From Pogona vitticeps (taxonomy: Eukaryota; Chordata; Lepidosauria; Squamata; Agamidae), in NCBI RefSeq assembly GCF_051106095.1, contig NC_135786.1, positions 20,061,001 through 20,125,000 on the forward strand: a stretch of DNA of 64,000 nucleotides, read 5' to 3'. Both the position numbers and the translations under genes were made by a program. This document shows, one piece after another, positions 1 through 9,435 of this stretch (positions are counted from its first letter, which is position 1; each line of letters begins with the position of its first letter). Below the pieces are notes generated by a model that was given only the letters and a program-made list of their open reading frames with translations, was not told the origin of the DNA and ran no database searches.

Positions 1-1120
1 TAAGAAGTGTAAGGAAATGGCTGGCACACAATGAGGGAAACACTTTTCCTGTGATAGAAGGCAGCACAGCAAAGGGCAAAAGAGAGGGGAACAGGAGAAT
101 CAGAATAAAGGCAGTAGCTGAAGGAAGAATCTTTGCTTTCACAAATGCTTGTGTACAGCGTGCCCCAAACCCTCATCATCTACTGTAGATTATGTGTGTT
201 ATTCACATAGAAAAACAGTACGAACCAGCATTTTAAAAAAATATCCGTAACAATTTTAATACTGTACTTTAAGCAAAATTTTACATTTGCTTACAATTAC
301 AATGTCTTAGCGGTACACCAAGTACTCGCCAACAGCTACAGATAAAATGTTTTGGATTTTTCAGGAGGAGACTGGACTTCATAACCCTCATGATCCTTTC
401 CGGCTCTATGATTTTATGACCAAGATTTGCTATCTCTTGACTTTGCAGTGAGTGTCAACATCATGTTTTCCGCTATTTAATACTAAAATGGTCCCAGTTT
501 CCCTGCAGCTATTGCCGCAAAGAAAGAATAAAACTACCGGATTATTACTATGCCCGCCAAAGTCACAGCTACCTCTCTTCTAGACAACACAAATAGTGTT
601 GAGTTTAGAACTGGTGTCATAAAGACCATGGATGATTGCAACCAAGCCTTTTAATGTGGGTGTTTGACCTTCATCTTTGTATTAACAATATGCTTCTCTG
701 CCAAACTACTGTAACAGGCAGAACCAAACATCCTGTACGTTTTGTCCACTAGAGGGAACTTGCGTATCAATGTGGATTCTCTCGTCGTGTGTTTTCTAGA
801 ACCAGTTAGTCCCAGAGTCCCCAACTGTCCCAAGTTATATATCGTTGGCAGAAATTAAAAATGCAGCCAGATTTGCTCCAAAGGCTGCTGTAGTTCAAAG
901 CATCAAATACACGGTCTGCCTGCAAAAGATTTCAGAGTTAACCATTGACCCTACCAGTGGAAAGGGTCTCAATTGTTACAACTGAGAAATGTCCTGACTG
1001 AGAAATGAAAGAGCTATTGTATTGTAGTATTATATTGTATTGTCTAATCATCTAACTCAATATAGGAAGACAGCTCAGCTGGCTTTTATCTCCTGTCCCA
1101 TTCCTTTGGTTGCAACAGTT
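1..1120. other. intergenic, nothing recognised
   Basis: No open frame here resembles a known protein, and no repeat family was recognised with confidence. By mammalian synteny the DNA upstream of NFATC2 would lead towards the 3' end of ATP9A, but no ATP9A-like coding sequence is visible. Confidence 0.5.
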
Positions 1121-1124
1121 ATGG

Positions 1125-1372
1125 AGCCTTGTGGTGCAGTGGTTACACTCCTGTACTGCAGCCAAAACTGTACTCAGGATCCAGGATTTGGCTCAAGGTT
1201 GACTCAGGCTTCCAACCTTCTGAGGTTGGTAAAATGAGTACTCAGCATGCTGGGGGTGGGGGGTGGGGATGTGTAGCCTGCATAATTAATTTGTAAACCA
1301 CCCAGAGAGTGCTTTAAGCACTATGAGGTGGTATATAAGCAGCACACTTTGCTTTGCTTAATGGCTAACCTT
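1125..1372 (+). mobile_element. tRNA-derived SINE
   Basis: The left part has a degenerate Pol III A-box-like segment (TGGTGCAGTGG) as in tRNA-derived SINEs. The body reads GGTTGACTCAGGCTTCCAACC, and the right part has the hallmark GTAAACCACCCAGAGAGTGC followed by GTGGTATATAAGCAGCAC and a short TTTGCT tail. I know this 3' module from squamate tRNA-SINEs. The copy is old, and a G-rich expansion interrupts the middle (about 1250-1268). Confidence 0.75.
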
Positions 1373-1439
1373 GAGCTGCAGTTACACAATTGCATGGTGA
1401 TGGTGGTGAATATTTATATGGTGCATTGCAGTTGTTTTA

Positions 1440-1720
1440 TTTGCTTGTTTAAGTAATTTGTACCCTGACCTTCAAAAATACCCACACAGCATAATACACA
1501 CAAGCATCGCCATTAAGAACAAATAAGCAACACATAAAAGGATCATGAAACCAATTTTATTAGGGACTAAAACTGTAAGTCTGAGATTTTTTAAAGTGCT
1601 CACATAGGGCCAAAAGAAGAACACAACAGGCAGCAAACAAGCTTTCCCTAGGAACATATTCCATAGTGGGACAGGAGCACGGAGCAGTCCCTGTCTCATG
1701 GTACTAGATGTCTCAGATTT
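1440..1720 (-). repeat. unclassified interspersed repeat, member 1
   Basis: This segment ends in a module (GGAACATATTCCATAGTGGG, about 1651-1670) that recurs with variation near 39480, 58870 and 61520. The order of an A/T-rich scaffold followed by this module is shared with those copies. The family was not identified; a LINE 3' region lying in minus orientation is plausible. Confidence 0.4.
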
Positions 1721-1772
1721 ATAACATGTTCACAAACTGGACAATCAATTTATGCTCCCCCCAATTTTTGCA

Positions 1773-1843
1773 CTGTATGTATGTATGTATGTATGTATGT
1801 ATGTATGTATGAATGAATGAATGAATGAATGAATGAATGAATT
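1773..1843. repeat. compound microsatellite (TATG)n/(AATG)n
   Basis: About eight TGTA/TATG units change phase directly into about eight GAAT units. It sits beside the T-rich start of the next unclassified repeat, so it may have grown from that repeat's tail. Confidence 0.9.
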
Positions 1844-2163
1844 ATACTTTTATACCACACCTTCACTGGGTGGTGTACAAGAGAGAACTAAACATAATTG
1901 ATAATGATAAAACACAATGTAACAAACTGATATGACACCATAAAATAAAATAAACAGAGTAAAATATAAAAAATCAACTACAGTAAGTTAAATTACTCAA
2001 CAAATAAAAATTGAAATTAATAAACATTAAATATTAAAAACAGGTGGCAGTGACAGGTGTTAAATATGCATAATCAGCATCTATGAGATTGAATGGATTG
2101 AAAATCCTGCCTGAATAGTAAAAGTTTCAAAGTATTCTTGAATGTTACTAAGGAAGGCCTGAA
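1844..2163 (-). repeat. unclassified interspersed repeat, member 2
   Basis: It starts with TTATACTTTTATACCACACC and a GGTGTACAA segment, then a long A-rich stretch and a sequence near 2085-2130 resembling the internal part of the other members. It is the same general architecture as 7240-7400, 39245-39500 and 61213-61560. It abuts the CR1 fragment. Confidence 0.4.
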
Positions 2164-2164
2164 A

Positions 2165-2941
2165 GCAACAGAATAAAATTCAACAGGGATAAGTGCAAAG
2201 TACTGCACCTCGGAAAAAGAAACCAATTGCACAGTTACAAGATGGGGGATACCTGGCTTAGCAAAACTACGAGTGAGAAAGATCTTGGAATTGTCATAGA
2301 TCACGAGCTAAATATGAGCCAACAGTGTGATGTGGCTACAAAAAAAGTTAATGCTATTTTAGGCTGCATTAATAGAAGTATAATTTCCAAATCCCACAAG
2401 GTGCTAGTCCCCCTCTATTCAGCACTGGTTAGGCCTCACCTTGAGTATCGTGTCCAGTTCTGGACACCACACTTCAAGAACGATGCTAACAAATTGGAAC
2501 AAGTTCAGAGGAGAGTGACAAGGATGATCACGGGGCTGGAAACCTTATGAAGAAAGGCTGAAATAATTGGACATGTTTGGCCTTGAGAAAAGAAGGCTGA
2601 GGGGTGATATGATAGCACTTTTCAGATATTTGAAAGGCCGTCATACAGAGGAGGGGCAAGATCTGTTCTCGATCATTGCATAGTGCAGGACATGCAACAA
2701 TGGGCTCAAGTTCAAGGAAGCCAGAGTTCAACTGAGTATCAGGAAAATCTTCCTAACTGTTAGAGCAGTATGACAGTGGAACCAGTTACCTTGGGAGTTG
2801 GTAAGTGCTCCAACGCTGGAGGCATTCAAGAAAAAAATAATCACCTGGCAGATATGCTTTGATTGTATTCCTGCATTGAGCAGGGGGTTGGACCTGATGG
2901 CCTTGTAGGCCCCTAACAACTTCACTTTTCTATGATTCTAG
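2165..2941 (+). mobile_element. CR1 LINE, 5'-truncated, 3' end
   Basis: The + strand encodes the C-terminal part of a CR1 ORF2. Recognisable stretches are DKCKVLHLGK (at the start), SEKDLGIVIDHELNMS, LVPLYSALVRPHLEY and LEQVQRRVTRMI; the longest open part is 2227-2550. Downstream is the CR1 3' region ending in CTATGATTCTA, the short repeat typical of CR1 3' termini in place of poly(A). The open frame ends early and the remaining coding part is frameshifted, so the copy is dead. CR1 is the commonest LINE clade of sauropsids, and a 5'-truncated insertion is its usual form. Confidence 0.93.
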
Positions 2942-3061
2942 GACCTCAGGTTGAACTGCATCTCAGCTGCAAAACTTATCTGAAGACCCCCAGCCAGCAA
3001 CTTCTCTTCAGTGTAACTCACAAGGCTGGTGTAAGCATACAATGGACAGGAGATGGGATTT

Positions 3062-3113
3062 AGTAATAAATGATAATAAAACTGCCTTCAGTAATAAATG
3101 ATAATAAAACTGC
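3062..3113. repeat. tandem duplication, about 29-bp unit
   Basis: The unit AGTAATAAATGATAATAAAA plus CTGC occurs twice back to back, joined by CTTC, with no visible mismatch. It looks like a recent replication-slippage duplication. Confidence 0.85.
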
Positions 3114-3865
3114 AATAAATAAATACAATTTTGGTACTATTATCCTGCTATCCTACCATGAACAATACCGTCACCATCATCTTGTAATACTGATCTCGTA
3201 TTTATAATAAATGTGGCCTGTACTATTTCAGCAGTCCTTACAACACAGCTTCAAAGCAAGCTGGTGCTATTCTCCAGTGTGAGGAACGTGAGTGAGACTG
3301 CGAAAGGTAGTGCCTCAGATAAGGCCACCAAGTGGGTTTACGACTAAGGCAGAGTCTGAACCATTAAACTATCAGCAGGACTTGTCTAAAATAATGTGGT
3401 CTTTTAAATACATATAAAGGAACCAAGGGGTAATCCGGTGTATTCTGATACGCAACTACCTCTAAATTTAAAGGCCACCACCTGGACCCGTCTCTCTGCA
3501 GCAAAAACTAGGGAGGGAAAAGGTCTGTGATAGATTTTTAAAAGTTGAAAAATAAATCTGTGCAGATGTTTCCTTTCTTCAGATTTTAAAGCTAAGCACT
3601 AGCACTGTTGGGACTCGTGTAAAATTGTGCCTTCACAATAAAGAGATTTGCTCTTTTTAAATGAATATATTTATTCTCGATATTAAAGAACTAATTCATA
3701 TCATAAGTAGTAAAATAATACATATTAGTTGATTAGAAGTATATTCTTAACGTGCAGTTATGGCTCTGTTCTCACTTTTAGCAGCTGTTTGTGTGGGTTT
3801 TGTTGTTGTTGTTGCAACCTATGGCAGGAACAGTAAGGTTGATTTACGTAGCTATCTCTTAGTGC

Positions 3866-3990
3866 ATGGGTGGGCAAAGATCAGTCCTCCAGATGTTGCC
3901 AGACCACAACTCCCATCATCCAGAGTCAGCATAATCAATGATGAGGAACATTAGAAGTGGCAGTCCAACATCTGGTCCACCCTTGTTCTA
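3866..3990. mobile_element. degraded hAT-like MITE
   Basis: The left end (GGGTGGGCAAAGATCAG, then CCAGATGTTG) and the right end (CAACATCTGGTCCACCCTTG) form an imperfect inverted repeat. The interior contains ACAACTCCCAT, a motif shared with the clearer hAT copy at 31166. Eight-base duplications are not convincing. Confidence 0.45.
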
Positions 3991-5085
3991 ATGGTTGCCC
4001 TTTCATTTTCCAGAACCCCAAATCCACCTTCATCTTGGGCTTGGGAAAGTAGAAATATTAGATGCCCTCACCAACAAACGTGGAGTCCAGAGCATTGCTG
4101 GAAAATGACGTGGTCGCCTGTCGGAACACCAGAACAAAGTAAGCCTCCGTACCTGAGTGAGTGACAGAGGGATGGGGAGGGGTGCTTAGAATCTATCTTT
4201 CTTATTTTGTAAGGCCTATGGTACTGACTCAGGACATTGATCTGGAAAGGCCAGCAGCGACTGTTCTGATACCAGATCAGCAAGGTGTCAGGTAGAGGTA
4301 TGTATTATTCAAACCTTTCAACATTTCAGCAGGCCTTATAAACCAGGAACACCTCCAGCAACATGCATTAATGTCTCACTTCCTATATTCTCTCTCCCCC
4401 CCGCTCGTCCTTCCCCTTCCCCTCCTTATTACAGATATTCAAGCACTGCAGATATTAACTAAGCAGATTATTGAATCTTTGATTCCTTTGAGAGAAAGAA
4501 AAGCACACACTATTTTATTACAACAAAGCCTTCCCCTCCAACTGTTCTTAATTTCCCATTTCTAAATGGGTTACATAAGTTCTGTGTAGTGGGCTGTCAT
4601 TAGAAAAAGCTGTCCTGAATTAATGGTGAAATGTAATTAAAAGCTAGAAATAGTTTTGGAGGGACGTGGGGAATTTCTGTAATAGTTCTTCACACAAACA
4701 TTGCATAATGCTAAAAATGTCACAGATTTCCATTGGGTTTAATTTCATTCTTCACGTGGCTGTGGCCTGTACAAGAACTTTTACATTACTGCTGGAGCTG
4801 GCAGAGTCTGAGGAGCTCACGCATGGTAAGTTTCCAGATTTCAGTTTTACCAAAGAATGCTTCTTCCCTTTACTCGCTCCCATCTCCTCTATACATACTG
4901 CCTGTCCTATGAGCCCATATCGGAATTCTTTCTAGTTGATACTTTAATTTCTCTGCACTTATTTTATGCATAATAAGAAGATATTTGGTAGAACAGCACA
5001 TTATCAACAACAAGAGGACACAATAAAAAATGATAATGATAACCAATCCACTCCATGGGTTGTTCTACTGTCTGTTTTAGATTAT

Positions 5086-5300
5086 GAGCCTATTTATAGA
5101 AATAGCTGTACAGGTGTTCTGCGGTTCGGCACCCCACCCCCTCCAGTAGGCACCCACTCAGAAGCAGCATCCTGGCTTCCCTGCCCCACCTCCTCCAGGT
5201 TCAGACTCTGAACAGGTGCCCACCAGAAGGGGCGGGGCAATGAATCACAGAGCACCAGTTCAGCCATCCGCCAAACCAGCACAAACCACTGAATCTGCAG
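5086..5300 (+). repeat. unclassified repeat pair, copy A
   Basis: The sequence from ACAGGTGTTCTGCGGTTCGG to CCGCCAAACCAGCACAAACCA aligns by eye with 9250-9435 in the same orientation. Shared blocks are GTTC(T/C)(G/A)C(G/A)GTTC, CACCCC(A/G)CC, CTGCCCCACCTCCT and a closing AACC/AACTGGCA(T/C)AAA. No coding potential or tRNA promoter is visible. It may be an internal piece of a longer transposon. Confidence 0.6.
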
Positions 5301-5499
5301 TTTGTGCCCATCTCTGTATTTAAGTATTAAAGAGGTCACATAATGAGAGGAAAACGGGGTTATTCTTGTTAGTTCCATCTCCTCTGACACAGTCAGAGTA
5401 GCAGCTAGTCTGTTAGAGCAACTGGAATACTGTCCTATCTCATCCTTAGGCCAGCAAACTTACAAGAGCACAGAGCCCTAGGCATGTATTTTACACGTA

Positions 5500-6000
5500 C
5501 AGTGATGCCTCACAAAATGAAAATAATTCGTTCTGCGAGTCGTGTCATCTTGTGAAATTTTCATCTTGTGAGGCGCGGTTTCCCATGGGAATGCACTGAA
5601 ATTTAATTAATGCGTTCCTATGGGCGAAAAAAGTCATTTACAAGGTAGCCCCGGAGACCAAGGAGCATCTGTAACAACGGCCCCGAAATGCCGCCCGCCC
5701 ACACTGCATTCATCCGCCTCTTTGCCGCATCTGGGGCTTCTCCCCCGGATGTTTGAGTCCGGCTGTTCTATTGGATCTTGGTGTTGTTTGCTCCTAAGGG
5801 GTGTGTGTGAGCACAGTGCCGAACAGCTGAGAGGCGGCAACCCTCTCAGGGTTTATTATTAATAAAATGCCCCCCTCCGCCTGCCTCTCAGCTGGTTGCC
5901 ACCTCTTAGCTGTTCACACACGCCCCTTAAGAGGAAACAGCCCCCAGGATCCAATAGAACAGCCCCTCCGCCCACCTCTCAGCTGTTCTATGAACCATGT
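5500..6000 (+). mobile_element. Tigger-like (Tc1/mariner) MITE with internal inverted repeat
   Basis: The left terminus CAGTGATGCCTCACAAAATG follows a TA dinucleotide, as expected of Tc1/mariner insertions. The first 130 bases hold short complementary pieces such as CATCTTGTGA. From 5761 to about 5964 there is a long imperfect inverted repeat (GGCTGTTCTATTGGATC against GGATCCAATAGAACAGCC). The right terminus is not recognisable, so the right boundary is approximate. The element is non-autonomous. Confidence 0.65.
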
Positions 6001-6204
6001 ATTTACAAGAATGAATGAGATGCATTATTTCCATAAGAGAATATGTGTAACAAATCAGATTCTGTGTAGTGTCAGCCAGTAGATGCTTAGAGGGTTAAAT
6101 GGCTGACATAAGAAAAAGTGACAGTATGAGGCTTGCTTGTTGACATGTCAGTGTTCAGTCAGGATGGTCTGCTGCTAGGTGCCTGCTGTTGGTACAATGT
6201 GTTA

Positions 6205-6557
6205 AAAAGGTAAAGGTAAAGGTTCCCCTTGACAATGTTTTGTCCAGTCGTGTTCGACTCTAGGGGGTGGTGCTCACCCCCGTTTCCAAGCCATAGAGCC
6301 AGCATTTTGTCCGAAGACAATCTTCTGTGGTCACATGGCCAGTGCGACTTAGACACAGAATGCTGTTACCTTCCCACCGAGGTGGTCCCTATTGATCTAC
6401 TCGCATTTGCATGCTTTCGAACCGCTAGGTTGGCGGGAGCTGGGACAAGCGACAGGAGCTCACTCCGTTGCGTGGATTCGATCTTACGACTGCTGGTCTT
6501 CTGACCCTGCAGCACAGGCTTCTGCGGGGTAACCCACAGCGCCACCACGTCCCAAAT
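6205..6557 (-). mobile_element. Sauria SINE, full length
   Basis: In minus orientation this is a near-complete Sauria SINE. The tRNA-like head lies at the right (GACGTGGTGGCGCTGTGGGT on the minus strand), and GGATTCGATCTTACG at 6475-6489 covers the B-box region. The tail at the left has repeated AAAGGTAAAGG units, the Bov-B-like 3' end used for mobilisation. A 13-bp target duplication GTACAATGTGTTA flanks it (6192-6204 and 6558-6570), fixing the boundaries. Sauria SINEs are known from squamates, a main reason for the host call. Confidence 0.93.
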
Positions 6558-6879
6558 GTACAATGTGTTACTAAAGAAGATATTGGGACTGTCTGATAAG
6601 TGTCTTTTATGAACTGCTTATAAGAAGCCTGTCAAGCACAAACCAAATCTATACCAAGTCAAATGTTCAATTACTGTTAATTTATTCTTCAACATGTTTT
6701 TCAGTAAATGTTCTTAAAGTTTACTATGACCAGATTATTATTTTTTTATTTGCTGGGACACACACATATACACCAAGGAGGAATGTTATTCATGATCTCT
6801 GGAGAGTTTTTTTAATCCTCATGCTTAATCTGCCGTGTACAAGCTTTCAAAAAATTCAACAAAGACTTCCTTATGAGAC

Positions 6880-6950
6880 CACTGGAACCTGCCGCCAGTC
6901 AGAGATGGCATGCTGAACTAGATGGATGAATAGTCTGGTCCCACATATAA
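6880..6950 (+). mobile_element. tRNA-SINE 3' fragment
   Basis: The segment CTGCCGCCAGTCAGAGATGG followed by GAACTAGATGGATGAATAGTC resembles the CTGCCAGTCAGAGTAGAC...CTAGATGGACCAATGGTCTGA module found at the 3' side of many reptile SINEs. The head is missing. The copy at 20933-21130 carries the complementary upstream part. Confidence 0.55.
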
Positions 6951-6989
6951 CAGTAAAATTATAGTACTAACAATAATAATCTTAGAACT

Positions 6990-7078
6990 GCCGAGCTAGG
7001 AGATACCTTTGTAGAACATCGAGTCCAGCCCCTGTCAATTGGGGAATCAAATTCCCAACCTCTGGCTCTGCAGCCAAA
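6990..7078 (-). mobile_element. tRNA-SINE head fragment
   Basis: On the minus strand this reads GGCTGCAGAGCCAGAGGTTGG then GAATTTGATTCCCC, matching the head of the SINE at 38060-38295 (GGCTGCAGAGCCAGAGGTTG). The 3' part is absent, replaced by a TATT-rich stretch. Confidence 0.6.
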
Positions 7079-7100
7079 TATTTATTTATTTATTTTGTAG

Positions 7101-7235
7101 TTGTTGGACAACACTCTGAAGATGCCAGCCACAGAGACTGGCGAAACGTTGGGAAGAACAACCTTCAGAACATGGCCAAAGAGCCCGAAAAACCCACAAC
7201 AACCATTAGATCCCGGGCGTGAAAGCCTTCACGAA
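7101..7235 (+). mobile_element. Penelope-like element 5'/LTR-like fragment with hammerhead-like core
   Basis: The unit runs from GTTGGACAACACTCTGAAGA to AAAGCCTTCACGAATACA and is shared, in two arms, with 36543-36765. CTGAAGA (7116-7122), a T, complementary arms GCCAG (7124-7128) and CTGGC (7138-7142), then GAAAC (7143-7147) reproduce the conserved hammerhead order CUGANGA, helix II, GAAA. Hammerhead motifs of this type are established for Penelope-like retroelements. No reverse transcriptase is present, so this is a short remnant. Family assignment rests on this motif plus memory of reptile repeats. Confidence 0.65.
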
Positions 7236-7239
7236 TACA

Positions 7240-7400
7240 TCTATTTATTTTATTTATTTATTCAATTTGTATCCCGCTCCCATTAGTGTCACAGCACAAC
7301 TTTGGGCAGGTTACAACACGTACAATAGAAAATAAAAATAGAGACATTAAAACCAGCAACAACAACCTTAAAAAACCAGATGGGACCAAAAGACCTAACC
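7240..7400 (-). repeat. unclassified interspersed repeat, tail piece
   Basis: A (TTTA)n stretch is followed by TTGTATCCCGCTCCCATTAG, GGCAGGTTACAAC and an A-rich segment. This matches the start of the family seen at 1844, 39245, 58196 and 61213. It directly abuts the Penelope-like fragment. Confidence 0.45.
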
Positions 7401-7516
7401 ACTTAACTATCCAGCAGTTCCTGTCATGTAAGTCTGAATTTCTGTGATTTGCAAAAAATGTTAGAGAAAGAACCAACCATTGAACATTTATTTCAATCTT
7501 TATATTTGCTTCTGGA

Positions 7517-7605
7517 GTGTTGTTGTTGTTTAGTCATGTCCAGAGCACGCCAGGCCCTCCTGTCTTCCACTGCCTCCTGGAGTTGGGTCAAATTCATGTT
7601 GGTAG
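7517..7605 (-). mobile_element. Bov-B LINE, very short 3' end
   Basis: The minus strand carries the 3' terminal stretch of Bov-B, ending in the TAAACAACAACAAC-type tail (seen as GTTGTTGTTGTTTAGTC on +). The segment CCAGAGCACGCCAGGCCCTC is identical in layout to the other Bov-B copies, minus a small internal deletion. A 10-bp duplication TGCTTCTGGA flanks it (7507-7516, 7606-7615). It is a complete but drastically 5'-truncated retrotransposition event. Confidence 0.92.
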
Positions 7606-7615
7606 TGCTTCTGGA

Positions 7616-9235
7616 TTACTACTACTCAATTTTGTGCAAGATGTGATTAAGAGGTCTTGAACCTGTGAATATATCCAACTTTGGTTGACAATCCTTAACC
7701 ATCAAGGTAGTGTTAAAGGTGTGCATGGGCTGGCAGGCAGATCACTTAATGCAAGGATCCACTCCTCATGTTGCACCAAGACTATTCTGCTGCAACCAGC
7801 AGACGTTGAAGCTGTGGCTTTTCATTTACCCACAATCTATCCTTCAATGAAACTGTTATAGGTTAACAATGGTGTGTTTTATTGGCAGGCATGGAGCGTG
7901 GACCAGATTCCCTTTTTACATTCATGATATATTATATCATAAATGACAACCTTGCATGCCCAAGGGGGGGGGGGGAATAAGAAAAATCCTGGAATTAGAC
8001 AAAATGTCAAAAATACCTATGTTCCCATCTCTCTCCTCTCTTCTCCCTTCCAACTTTTAACTTTGCATATGGCACATATGTGAATAAGGAAGATGAGTTT
8101 AGATTCAGACCCTTTCAAAGAAGTAGTAACAAGAACAATCTGTGCAGAAGAATTTAGTGCATTAAAGATGATGATAATAGCCATTCTCAGTTGTCTTTCC
8201 ATGTGAAACAGATTTTTACTTTGAATATATTCCGAGGGTATGTTGAATGATGTCCAGAAACGTATGTACCATAAGGAAAGCAGAATTATCCACAGTATAA
8301 TTTAGAGAGAAGTAAAAGAATTGCAAACTAAAACCACCCAATTCTTCTCAAGTCATTTTAAACTGTGGGTCAAATCTTCTATTTGATAACCCATAGAACT
8401 ATATCTTTTGTGATAAAGTATCCAATTATGTAACATTTGTGTACTTTTTATCTTAGTACCATAATCTGCTCCAAACATTTTGCATTCTGATTACGTTCTG
8501 AAAACACCTTGCATGCCAAGCCTAAGGGAATCTGATTCTCAGCTCTTCCAAGATCTGTCAAAATAAGATGACAAGCTAGGGTATTTCTAGAGTTTTGTTC
8601 TGCAATAATTGTCTTGTTCCTGGAACTACACAGGGGTCCAGACATCCAGAACCATCCTACAGTTTCTCACTGCCTTTTCTGATTTTTTTCTTGACATATA
8701 CCCACACAACTTAAAAAAATGAATTTTGACTACATTGCTGTAGGGATGAAGTTTGAAAGCCGTAGCCCAAAAAAGTAACTTCTCCCTCCTCTGTGACTCA
8801 GAAGCTTCTATTACTTTTTGGACTAGGGCCTCTAAGAATACGTTACACAATATAGACACTTTCTAACAGTTACAGTCCAAAAGCTTAACTTTTTCCATCT
8901 CTGACTAGGCCTTAGGTCTTTCAGCAAGAAGTCTGAAATTCTGCTCAATCCAGCTACAAATCATCTCCTGTTTTCCCAGATCCTGTTGTTGAGCAATAAA
9001 ATCTGAAACCACCCTTCTGCTTGCATGTGTGTGTCTTTTACAGTAATGTATGGACTACTCTAGCTCTTGTCAAAAGAATTTCATTACTACACCCCCCCAA
9101 GTTTCTGTTACTTAATTTTCACAGTCACATCTCATCCTCCTTCAGTTTGCTTCATGTGGCATATATAGTTCCCAGCTGCACCATTTTATCTTTGCAACAA
9201 CCCTATTGTATGGTTAAGTGCACAGATAGTGACCA
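7616..9235. other. intergenic, nothing recognised
   Basis: Only a poly-G run near 7963-7974 and random short frames are visible. No exon, RNA gene or transposon end could be supported. Confidence 0.4.
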
Positions 9236-9435
9236 CACTACAGATAGGCTCGTTCAGTGAACAGCCAACAGATGTTCCACAGTTCAGCACCCCGCCACCT
9301 CCAGTGGATGCCCAGTCAGGAGCAGTGTCATGGCGTCTCTGCCCCACCTCCTGTGGTCGTAGCTTTCCTGCCCTGCCACCCTCCAGAGGGTGCCTGCAGG
9401 ACACCTGTTAAGCAATCCACCAAACTGGCATAAAT
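9236..9435 (+). repeat. unclassified repeat pair, copy B
   Basis: This is the second copy of the repeat at 5086-5300. It retains GTTCCACAGTTCAGCACCCC, GTCTCTGCCCCACCTCCTG and CCACCAAACTGGCATAAATC. An extra segment GTAGCTTTCCTGCCCTGCCA is present here, suggesting the family consensus is longer than copy A. Confidence 0.6.

Larger units (their letters stand above)
2942..5085. other. intergenic, mostly unrecognised
   Basis: It contains a small tandem duplication and a degraded hAT-like fragment, listed separately. Short open frames are random. An AATAAA near 3639 has no supported transcript upstream. Confidence 0.4.

Noticed and set aside
3600-3670. AATAAA signal as the end of an upstream gene
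   Set aside because: No coding sequence or 3' UTR similarity upstream supports a transcript end.
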